In this document: piece after piece, positions 54,700 to 61,442 of the stretch
Layout of the letters: each line of letters starts with the position of its first letter
How positions within the stretch are numbered: the first letter of the stretch is position 1
Assembly (NCBI RefSeq): GCF_000987955.1
Contig: NZ_LAZU01000025.1
Location: forward strand, 186,001 to 250,000
Source of the DNA: Paenibacillus sp. DMB20
GTDB taxonomy: Bacteria; Bacillota; Bacilli; Paenibacillales; Paenibacillaceae
Direction of reading: 5' to 3'
DNA length: 64,000 bases
Notes under the pieces: model-generated
Told to the model about the DNA's origin: nothing
What the model saw: the letters and a program-made list of their open reading frames with translations, nothing else
The model's database searches: none
Position numbers and translations under genes: made by a program

Positions 54700-55740
54700 T
54701 TGAACGAGAATCAGAAGTACCAGGTGATCCTCCACGGAATGACCGGTAACAACGTGGCCAAGACCTGCAAAGAATTCGGCATTTCCAGAACGCTGTATTA
54801 CCGTTGGTATAACGATTACATGAAGTTCGGAATGGCTGGACTTGGCAAAAAGGCCCGCAGGCCGGTTATGCCCAATCAGGTGGACAGAAAAACGGAACGA
54901 ATCATTTTGGAATATGCGGCGCGTTTTCCCCAGGATGGCCCCAAACGAATTTATTATGAATTGCAGGACGAAGGCGTGCAGATCGGGGAATCCGGCATTT
55001 ATAACGTGCTGCGCAGGAATGGACTGAGCCGGAGGGAGGACCGGGAGCGATACGCCGGAGAGATCAAAGCCAAGAAGAAGGCGGAACGCAGGAAATCGAA
55101 TTCCGAGGGTAACCAGGCGGCACCGCAAGCGCCATTGGACTACCGCATGAGGGATCCGGAGCATGCGCGGCCCGGCTATATTTGTTTTTTGACGATTCAA
55201 TACATCGGGAATTTGCCTAAGGCAGGGAAAGTATACCAGTACATCGTTTTGGACTCTTACTCGCGGCTGGCGCTGGTGAAGCTGTGCAACCAGAAGTCGA
55301 CGAAACAGCTTATCGATTTTATGCGTTTTAAAATCATGCCGCTGCTGCGAACCTTTCATCTGGAGATCGAACACCTGGTCACGAACAAGAGCCAGGAGTT
55401 CACGACAGCTTGGGAACGGGGAAAGCATGCTTATACGGAATATCTGCTGAAGCACAATATCCATTCCGTTACGTTCAATGCCGGTCATCCCGAAGTATTT
55501 CAGCCCTTGCACGAATTCAATGCGATTTTGGCGAAAGAATTTTATAAACCCGCCTGGCACGAGGGAAGGATCGATTGTCTTGAGACGCTGGAGCAGCGGT
55601 TGAACGAATACATGAATTACTATAACTACATTCGTCCGCTGGAAAAGGGGAAAAACGCGGGCAAGATCCCCTCCGACATTGTTCTTAATTTCAGAGGGGT
55701 TCAGGAGCCGCTGCCGCTCTGGCTGTTTACGAGGAGGTAA
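54700..55740 (+). CDS. Integrase/transposase-like HTH protein with the DDE triad lost
   Basis: A 346-residue protein with the layout of IS481/IS3-type transposases: an N-terminal Helix-turn-helix (VILHGMTGNNVAKTCKEFGI, then SRTLYYRWYNDY), a second winged region (RIYYELQDEGVQIGESGIYN), a basic linker (KAKKKAERRK), and an rve-like domain from about 155 (YQYIVLDSYSRLALVKL; LNEYMNYYNYIRPLEKGK). The catalytic acids are gone: the first Asp is Leu164 (CFLTIQYIG), the second is Asn229 (VTNKSQEF in place of T-D-N-G-S), and His271 is at the Glu position. No inverted repeats flank it. TTG 54700 has AAGGGG 8 nt upstream. It is 5 bp from an FAD enzyme, so it looks domesticated. Confidence 0.75.
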   Translation: MNENQKYQVILHGMTGNNVAKTCKEFGISRTLYYRWYNDYMKFGMAGLGKKARRPVMPNQVDRKTERIILEYAARFPQDGPKRIYYELQDEGVQIGESGIYNVLRRNGLSRREDRERYAGEIKAKKKAERRKSNSEGNQAAPQAPLDYRMRDPEHARPGYICFLTIQYIGNLPKAGKVYQYIVLDSYSRLALVKLCNQKSTKQLIDFMRFKIMPLLRTFHLEIEHLVTNKSQEFTTAWERGKHAYTEYLLKHNIHSVTFNAGHPEVFQPLHEFNAILAKEFYKPAWHEGRIDCLETLEQRLNEYMNYYNYIRPLEKGKNAGKIPSDIVLNFRGVQEPLPLWLFTRR

Positions 55741-55745
55741 GGGAC

Positions 55746-56999
55746 ATGATCAAGGACGGCGAAAAAATCGGGATCGTCGGCGCAGGGATCTCCGGCGTAA
55801 CCCTGGCATATGAATTGGGGAAGAAAGGCTACCGCAACGTGACGATTTTGGAAAAAGGGGACCGGGTGGGCGGCAAATGCCATTCGATCGAATATAAGGG
55901 GAAAACATACGAAATGGGCGCTTTGATCGGCCTGCCGTCGTACAAAATGACGATGGAATTGATGGAGGAGTTTGGTCTGCGGGATAAGGGGCCTTTGCTG
56001 GAACGCGGATTTTTTGACCGTGACGGCCATAAAATCTCCCAAATTCCCGTAGAGCAGCTGTCGGACTTTGCCAGGGAATTCAAACGCCTCCCGGAACTGC
56101 TGGGCCGGTTTGAAGCCATCAAAGACCCGGGGCTTGCCCATATCCCTTCGGAGCTGTACAAGCCTTTTGCCGCTTGGTGCGACGAGAACGGATTGTTGGT
56201 GCTTAAACAGGTGTTTATGCATTATTTCAGCGCATTCGGCTTTGGCAGCATTGACGAAGTCCCCGCGGCCTATGTCATGAAGCTGCTTAATTACGACAAT
56301 CTCATGTCATTCATCGAAATCACCCATATGATTTCCTGGCCCAAAGGGGTGACGGAGCTTGTCAAGCGGATGGGCGATCAGGCTTCGGATCTTCGGCTGA
56401 CGTGCGGGGTGAATCGCATTGCCAGGGAAGAGACGGGAAGAGTCAGGGTGGAAACCGATCAAGGAACGCTATACTTCGACAAAGTCATTTATACGGCCTC
56501 GCTGCGGGATTTGCCGGAAAAGACCGATCTGGCTCCCGCAGACCGCAAGCTGTTCGAGAGCATCATCGATGAGCGGTTCCGGGTTTACGCCTACAGGGTT
56601 GACAACATGCCGAAACTGTCGGGGTATATTCCCGGCAATATGGGACCGGGGCGCAAGGGCCGGATGATGGCTTGGTATTACAGGTGGGCGGATCTGGCGG
56701 AGACGGATCTGATCACCGTTTATGTCGCCGAAAGCGATAGCATGAGCGATCAAGAGATGCGGGAGAGCATTGAGGCTACCCTTGCCGGCTTGGGAGGAGA
56801 GAATATCCGGCTGTACATGATGAAGCGCTGGAGCCATTTTCCCCATGTGGATACGGCCGCTCTCCAAAGCGGCTTTTATGCGCGGCTTGAACGTTTGCAG
56901 GGGAAATACGGAATCTACTTTGCCGGGGAGATCATGAATTTTCCTACGCTGGAGAACTGCATTATCTATGCCAGGGCTTTGGTTCAACGGTTTTTCTGA
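55746..56999 (+). CDS. FAD-dependent oxidoreductase (amine oxidase-like)
   Basis: A 417-residue flavoenzyme. The dinucleotide-binding start IGIVGAGISGVTLAYEL and VTILEKGDRVGGKCHSIEY (E at the end of strand 2, then G-G-K) define an amine oxidase/phytoene desaturase-like FAD fold. The C-terminal FAD block KYGIYFAGEIMNFPTLENC is typical. No signal peptide. It lies 5 bp after the integrase-like gene with AGGAGG in between, so they are translationally linked, and a DUF5692 membrane protein follows 247 bp later. The reaction is unknown; it may oxidise an amine or a lipid-like substrate. Confidence 0.85.
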   Translation: MIKDGEKIGIVGAGISGVTLAYELGKKGYRNVTILEKGDRVGGKCHSIEYKGKTYEMGALIGLPSYKMTMELMEEFGLRDKGPLLERGFFDRDGHKISQIPVEQLSDFAREFKRLPELLGRFEAIKDPGLAHIPSELYKPFAAWCDENGLLVLKQVFMHYFSAFGFGSIDEVPAAYVMKLLNYDNLMSFIEITHMISWPKGVTELVKRMGDQASDLRLTCGVNRIAREETGRVRVETDQGTLYFDKVIYTASLRDLPEKTDLAPADRKLFESIIDERFRVYAYRVDNMPKLSGYIPGNMGPGRKGRMMAWYYRWADLAETDLITVYVAESDSMSDQEMRESIEATLAGLGGENIRLYMMKRWSHFPHVDTAALQSGFYARLERLQGKYGIYFAGEIMNFPTLENCIIYARALVQRFF

Positions 57000-57246
57000 C
57001 CCGATTGCCCGGTTGTCCCGCAATTTTTTACTTTGGAGTTTTGTTTACACTCGGCAGGAACGGAAGTCCATATCAGGCAAGCGAATGGACTTGAAGGGCA
57101 GAAGGCGGAAAATGTGTAAACCCATCCCTAAAGCAAAGTCTGCGAATCCTTGTCCCGCAAGGCTTTTCGGGATTTGATGCCTGATCGGCGAAGCGCTATA
57201 TTCAATGCATAAAAGGATTGCATCATTGGTAAAGGGAGGGCTATAT

Positions 57247-58161
57247 ATGTTTTTATTCGAAGCGATGCCTTGGTACTCTGTATTGATGTGGTTTGTGGTG
57301 CTCGGAGGCCTGATGCTCGTGAACGAATTGGCGCGGATGAGCAAATGGGTATCCCTGTTCCTCTTCCTGGTGCTGCCGATCATACTGACGGTCGCGGTAT
57401 GGCCGAAAACGGCGGGGGAAGGCTCAAGCGTCGGAACCTGGTTCCACTGGGTCAAAGTTTATTCCGCACTGGCGGGCTGCCTTGGTTTTATGGCTTTGAG
57501 GTACATCAAAGGGTGGGACAAGAACAAATATGTTTTGATGTTCCCGGCTTTCATTCTGGCTCTGAATATTCTCGAAGCGGTGATCCGGGATTTTCAGGTA
57601 TACAGCCTCAACGGAATCGTCGACGGCGTGATGATGATCGGCGGTCCGTGGAATATCATGAACGGAATCGCCGGTTTGCTGAACATCATTACCATTTCCG
57701 GCTGGATGGGCATCGTGGTCAGCAAAAGCCGGTCAAGGGATATGGTCTGGCCGGATCAGCTCTGGTTCTGGATCATTGCTTACGATATCTGGAATTTCGC
57801 TTATGTTTACAACTGCGTGTCCGACCACTCGTTTTATGCAGGCGCTGCACTGCTGATTTCCTGTACGATTCCTGCTTTCTTCTTTAAAAAAGGAGCGTGG
57901 CTGCAGCACCGTGCCCAAACGCTGGCGATCTGGATGATGTTCACGATGTCGTTCCCGGCATTTGTCGGAGAGTCCAAATTCGCGGTACAGTCCTCCCACA
58001 GCGAAACGGCATTGTGGGTCGTAAGCGCCTTGTCGCTGGCCGCCAATATCGCGGTATTCATTTACCACTTCTACAAAATCTTCAAGCATAAACGCAATCC
58101 GTTCAAGGTGGAAGTGTATACGGATTTGAAGGCTTATCAAGCGGTAGCTGAGCAGAATTAA
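57247..58161 (+). CDS. DUF5692-like polytopic membrane protein
   Basis: A 304-residue protein with about eight membrane helices (WYSVLMWFVVLGGLMLVNEL; FLVLPIILTVAVWP; LMFPAFILALNILEAVIRDF; LLNIITISGWMGIVV; ALWVVSALSLAANIAVFI). I recognise it as DUF5692-like; no enzyme motif is visible. A Trp/His-rich loop (WFHWVKVY) and a Cys-containing YNCVSDHS loop stand out. ATG 57247 has GGGAGGG 7 nt upstream; the frame is open from 57205 without one. It is the last gene before a strong terminator and belongs with the integrase-like and FAD genes. Confidence 0.7.
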   Translation: MFLFEAMPWYSVLMWFVVLGGLMLVNELARMSKWVSLFLFLVLPIILTVAVWPKTAGEGSSVGTWFHWVKVYSALAGCLGFMALRYIKGWDKNKYVLMFPAFILALNILEAVIRDFQVYSLNGIVDGVMMIGGPWNIMNGIAGLLNIITISGWMGIVVSKSRSRDMVWPDQLWFWIIAYDIWNFAYVYNCVSDHSFYAGAALLISCTIPAFFFKKGAWLQHRAQTLAIWMMFTMSFPAFVGESKFAVQSSHSETALWVVSALSLAANIAVFIYHFYKIFKHKRNPFKVEVYTDLKAYQAVAEQN

Positions 58162-58187
58162 GGAAGCGCGAAATCCGTGGCAGAAGG

Positions 58188-58232
58188 AAAGCCGGTAAAC
58201 AGCCTGAGTTTAGGCGTGTTTACCGGCTTTTT
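58188..58232 (+). terminator. Intrinsic terminator after the DUF5692 gene
   Basis: A 14-bp perfect stem, AAAGCCGGTAAACA / TGTTTACCGGCTTT, encloses GCCT/AGGC and is followed by TTAAG. A strong end for the three-gene unit. Confidence 0.93.
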
Positions 58233-58272
58233 AAGAGATAAGAAAGTATAAACATCAGAGGTTTGCCATCCT

Positions 58273-58343
58273 TATATCGCAAGAAAAACTTCCGCTAAAT
58301 GCGGTCTGTCTTCTGAGAAAGTACGTCGATAGACGTTTTTCTT
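58273..58343 (+). repeat. 71-bp dispersed palindromic repeat, copy 3
   Basis: A full copy: TATATCGC, then AAGAAAAAC, the CCGC-TAAAT-GCGG hairpin, the ACGTC-GATA-GACGT hairpin and GTTTTTCTT, same 71-bp length and same strand as copies 1 and 4. The sequence to its left back to 58235 also matches copy 2, so part of this extension belongs to a longer form. It lies 45 bp from copy 4 in the convergent gap. Confidence 0.9.
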
Positions 58344-58387
58344 TAGATATAGAATTTATAAAGTTATAAGCGGAGCTGATGGAATTC

Positions 58388-58458
58388 TATATCGCAAGAA
58401 AAACTTCCGCTAAAAGCGGTCTGTCTTCTAAGAAAGTACGTCGATAGACGTTTTTCTT
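58388..58458 (+). repeat. 71-bp dispersed palindromic repeat, copy 4
   Basis: The fourth copy, almost identical to copy 3 (AAAAGCGG in place of AAATGCGG; TTCTAAGAAA in place of TTCTGAGAAA). The loop change leaves the CCGC/GCGG stem intact, which suggests the stem matters. Together with copy 3 it fills most of the gap between DUF5692 and the anti-sigma gene. Confidence 0.9.
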
Positions 58459-58573
58459 ATGGTATGAGGCGCCTTGCCCCGTCCGTGGGCCATGTTCGAA
58501 CCAGGTCCTGAAGTCGGCCCAATGGAGATTTGCTTGTAATATTCTCAATAATAGGTTTACAGGGATTTAGCTT

Positions 58574-59536
58574 CTACTTCAACAGTTCCTCGGCCAATTG
58601 CAAAAATTGCTTTTTGGTCAAGGTTTTATCCCCAAAGCTGGTTAGCGTATAATAGGCATCCTGCTCTTCGTTGTACCAGTTTATGTAGTCATAGCTGATG
58701 TCGCCCTTTTTTACGAGGTTATACACAACTTCGGTACCTGCAACCGTGACTATTTCGGCGGCATGCTCTTTTTCCTGCGTCACGTACATGTCTCCCCCGC
58801 GCATGAGAGTAGCATAAATGCCGATATGTGCCTTGCCTTTTGAATATATCCCGCTGATGCCGGACGGCTGGGACCAGGGAAGGGACTTCATAAACACATG
58901 GTCTCCCGAGGCTGCCTTCGACGCCTGATCAACAAGCTCGCCCAATGTTTTCAGGTATAAAGCCTCTTCCTTATCTGCCTTGGAGTTCGGAAATCGGGGG
59001 CTCACATTGCCGTAATCAAACGCATAGTCCAATGCGGCCTTCGGAAGAACGGGTGCCTGTGTGCGCTTTGCCTCCTTCAGGAAGTCTTCATAGGAATGAA
59101 TACGCCGCTCTTTGTATTCAAACCGCAGCTCCGGCTCGGAGGAATCCGTACGGTCTCCCTTTTTTACATAATAAGCTACCAAATCCCCCGGCTTGGCAAA
59201 ATCGCTAGCCTGCTTAGCATACTTGTCGTAAGCCGCTGGCTCGCCGAATGTTTCGCTTGGTGCTACATGCTGTACTCTGACTTCTCCGGATTTATTTCGA
59301 ATCTGGATGTATTCGGAAGCGGCATATGCAGTCACGGTGACGAGCAGAACCAGTGCCAACAAGCTTCCTAGGGCCGTGGCGCCTCTCATGGTTACCTTCA
59401 AAAACGAACGGCGGCGGTGGTCAAGTTCGGTTATGCGTTTTCTCACTTGTTCCGAGACGTCGACTTCCGGTAAACTTTCATTCTCCACAGCGAGCATTAT
59501 ATCTTGGTATTCATCGTGATGTTGGGTTCGTTCCAA
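58574..59536 (-). CDS. Anti-sigma-factor-like membrane protein
   Basis: A 320-residue single-pass protein. Residues 1-50 are cytoplasmic (the sigma-binding side), a membrane helix follows at about 53-72 (GSLLALVLLVTVTAYAASEY) and the C-terminal 245 residues lie outside (FEYKERRIHSYEDFL; GTEVVYNLVKKGDISYDYIN), similar to DUF4179/RsiV-like anti-sigma proteins of Bacillales. It overlaps the sigma-factor gene by 40 bp and starts at TTG 59536, 7 nt after GGAGG. It should hold the sigma factor inactive until a signal releases it. The signal is unknown. Confidence 0.75.
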   Translation of the reverse strand: MERTQHHDEYQDIMLAVENESLPEVDVSEQVRKRITELDHRRRSFLKVTMRGATALGSLLALVLLVTVTAYAASEYIQIRNKSGEVRVQHVAPSETFGEPAAYDKYAKQASDFAKPGDLVAYYVKKGDRTDSSEPELRFEYKERRIHSYEDFLKEAKRTQAPVLPKAALDYAFDYGNVSPRFPNSKADKEEALYLKTLGELVDQASKAASGDHVFMKSLPWSQPSGISGIYSKGKAHIGIYATLMRGGDMYVTQEKEHAAEIVTVAGTEVVYNLVKKGDISYDYINWYNEEQDAYYTLTSFGDKTLTKKQFLQLAEELLK

Positions 59537-60081
59537 AGAGATTCCTCCTTTGTTTTCATGGACTTCCGTACTTTCTTTTTAATTCGGATCATTCTCTTCA
59601 CTAGTGCATTGGGGCTGGTCTTTAAAATTTCGCCGATCTCGGCATAGGTTTTCTCTTCAAATACCCGAAGAATGAGCAGGTTTCTCTCTTCCAAAGTTAA
59701 CTGCGATAGGGCTGTTGCCAATGAAGGCTTGTACAGCCGGCTGTCGAGCTCATGCTCAGGGCTTGCCGACACGGTCTCCGGGCGAAAGATGCGCATCACC
59801 TGGTTGTGCATTCGCCGTTTACGCAGCAAATTCATGCAGTGATTGTAGGCAATCCGGTACAGCCATGCCGAAAAATGATCCGATCTCTTGTATTGGTAAA
59901 GGGACTGATAGGCCTTGACCAATATATCCTGCACTGCATCTTCCGCATCCTGCCGGTTGGCGAGCAATCGATAGCAGTAACGGAAAATGGGCTGCTGAAA
60001 TGCCTTCACAATCCGGGTGTATTGGTTCGCATCTCCCTTTTGGATTGAGCCGACTAATGCTTCCAACTCTTGTGGATCCAT
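59497..60081 (-). CDS. ECF-type RNA polymerase sigma factor
   Basis: A 194-residue sigma-70 family factor with sigma-2 (VKAFQQPIFRYCYRLLANR, DAEDAVQDILVKAYQSLYQY) and sigma-4 (LSQLTLEERNLLILRVFEEK, TYAEIGEILKTSPNALVKRM) domains and no region 1.1 or 3. It overlaps its anti-sigma gene. The start is uncertain: ATG 60081 gives the standard family N-terminus (MDPQELEALVGSIQKGDA), while a GTG at 60105 lies immediately after the GGAGG, too close to be used. Target promoters are unknown; it probably directs its own operon. Confidence 0.88.
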   Translation of the reverse strand: MDPQELEALVGSIQKGDANQYTRIVKAFQQPIFRYCYRLLANRQDAEDAVQDILVKAYQSLYQYKRSDHFSAWLYRIAYNHCMNLLRKRRMHNQVMRIFRPETVSASPEHELDSRLYKPSLATALSQLTLEERNLLILRVFEEKTYAEIGEILKTSPNALVKRMIRIKKKVRKSMKTKEESLWNEPNITMNTKI

Positions 60082-60307
60082 TTCATCTTGCCGCGATGTC
60101 AGCACCTCCTTAGCTTTTTACTCTTATAACAATCAAGCTCGCAAAAATGTGCCTTATCTTAAAAAAATTCTGAAATTGATGCTTAAGTCCTTGCAAGCAG
60201 CCGTTGGTTCACGATGATCTTACCTTGTATTTCAGAAAGAAAATGGATTATCATGGAATAATGGTTATTTTACATCATACAATGTGTTTGAAAGGAATGA
60301 GTCTTCG

Positions 60308-61039
60308 ATGAAAAAAATAACAGCAATTGCTCTGTCGCTTGCACTCTCGGCATCATTGACCGCCGCTTCGCTTGCGACCGGATCGACGGCCGTGCACGCT
60401 TCCGCTTCCAAGGAACGGGTTCAGCTCGCAGGACATGCGACGTATTACGGCGAGGTTAAAAACGGTGTGCCGCACGGGCACGGTACGATCAAATGGGGAG
60501 ACGGAAAGCAATATTCGGGCGATTTTTCCGACGGTAAACGGACCGGCACGGGTAAATACATGAACGAATACGTGTCGGAGGGGCATAAGATTAAAGTCGT
60601 ATACAGCGGTGCCTGGAAGAACGACAAGATGGAGGGCAAAGGCACCTTGACCCACAAGGTGACCGATGAGGAAGGAAGAGTGGTATCCCATCAGATCCAA
60701 ACCGGCATCTTTAAAAACCATCTGTTCAAAAGCGGATACGACGTCATTCATGCCGTCGCGGATCCCGACTACAGCTTCACCTACAAAAACGGAAACGAAA
60801 CGCTGTATATCATGGGCCATAACAAGGACATGAAGGCATCCTGGAAAACCGGCAAAATCTTCATGGCCAAATACCAAAAAGGTTCCGTCAGCAAAACATA
60901 TACCTTTTTCCCGGGCGACACCAAAGCGGAAGAGCGCAAAAATGCGGCGGCCCTTAAATATTTGCAGAGCATTCAGCCAAGGATAAATCCGCACCTTGAG
61001 CAGTTCGAGCGGTTGTCCAAGCAGCTTCCGCTGAAATAG
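60308..61039 (+). CDS. Secreted MORN-repeat protein
   Basis: A 243-residue exported protein. The signal peptide (MKKITAIALSLALSASLTAA, cleaved near HASA) is followed by MORN-type repeats at about 50-115: YYGEVKNGVPHGHGTIKWGD, YSGDFSDGKRTGTGKY and YSGAWKNDKMEGKGTLTH. The C-terminal half has no recognised domain. MORN repeats form beta-hairpin arrays that bind membranes or proteins; in bacteria their role is unclear. ATG 60308 has AAAGGA 9 nt upstream; the frame is open to 60284. A terminator follows at 61087. Confidence 0.8.
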   Translation: MKKITAIALSLALSASLTAASLATGSTAVHASASKERVQLAGHATYYGEVKNGVPHGHGTIKWGDGKQYSGDFSDGKRTGTGKYMNEYVSEGHKIKVVYSGAWKNDKMEGKGTLTHKVTDEEGRVVSHQIQTGIFKNHLFKSGYDVIHAVADPDYSFTYKNGNETLYIMGHNKDMKASWKTGKIFMAKYQKGSVSKTYTFFPGDTKAEERKNAAALKYLQSIQPRINPHLEQFERLSKQLPLK

Positions 61040-61086
61040 AGCGTTCGATCCAGCTATATTAATTTGTCGATGTCTTTACAAAAAGA

Positions 61087-61121
61087 TAGGGGCTGTGCCA
61101 CTGGCGCAGCCTCTTTTTTTG
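61087..61121 (+). terminator. Intrinsic terminator after the MORN gene
   Basis: GGCTGTGCC / GGCGCAGCC arms with an ACT loop, then T7. Confidence 0.85.
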
Positions 61122-61442
61122 TTGAAACCATCCGGAATCCCTGAACACTTGCCTAAAGAATCTAAGTTGAATTCGAGTAAACTGCCGGACAAGGGCGGCC
61201 CCACTGCCTACCAGAGCGAGGAAGGTCATAATTGTCTGCGGCTTGCGTGTCCTTAAAAAGTCTGTAAATGTGAAACCGTTGACAGATGTAATTTGACTCT
61301 ACTAGTATTAAGAATAAGATCCAGATAAGAACCAATGATAAGCGTAATGCGAACCCACATCGTCTAACATCAGGAAAGGAGGAACATTCGGGAGAAGCGG
61401 ATGAAGCATAAAATAAATTCAAGACTGGGAGAGGGAAGATAA
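61122..61442. other. Intergenic region upstream of the dockerin gene
   Basis: No gene is supported in about 320 bp. It holds a promoter at 61279-61308, a leader of about 130 nt and two AGGAGG-like sites; the first (AAAGGAGGAACATTC at about 61374) has no start codon in reach. Confidence 0.5.
61279..61308 (+). promoter_or_regulatory. Sigma-A promoter of the dockerin gene
   Basis: A consensus TTGACA at 61279-61284, an 18-bp spacer and TAGTAT (4/6) at 61303-61308. Confidence 0.5.

Noticed and set aside
54580..55740. Calling the integrase-like gene an active insertion sequence
   Set aside because: No terminal inverted repeats or target duplications were seen, the DDE residues are missing and the gene is joined to an FAD enzyme.
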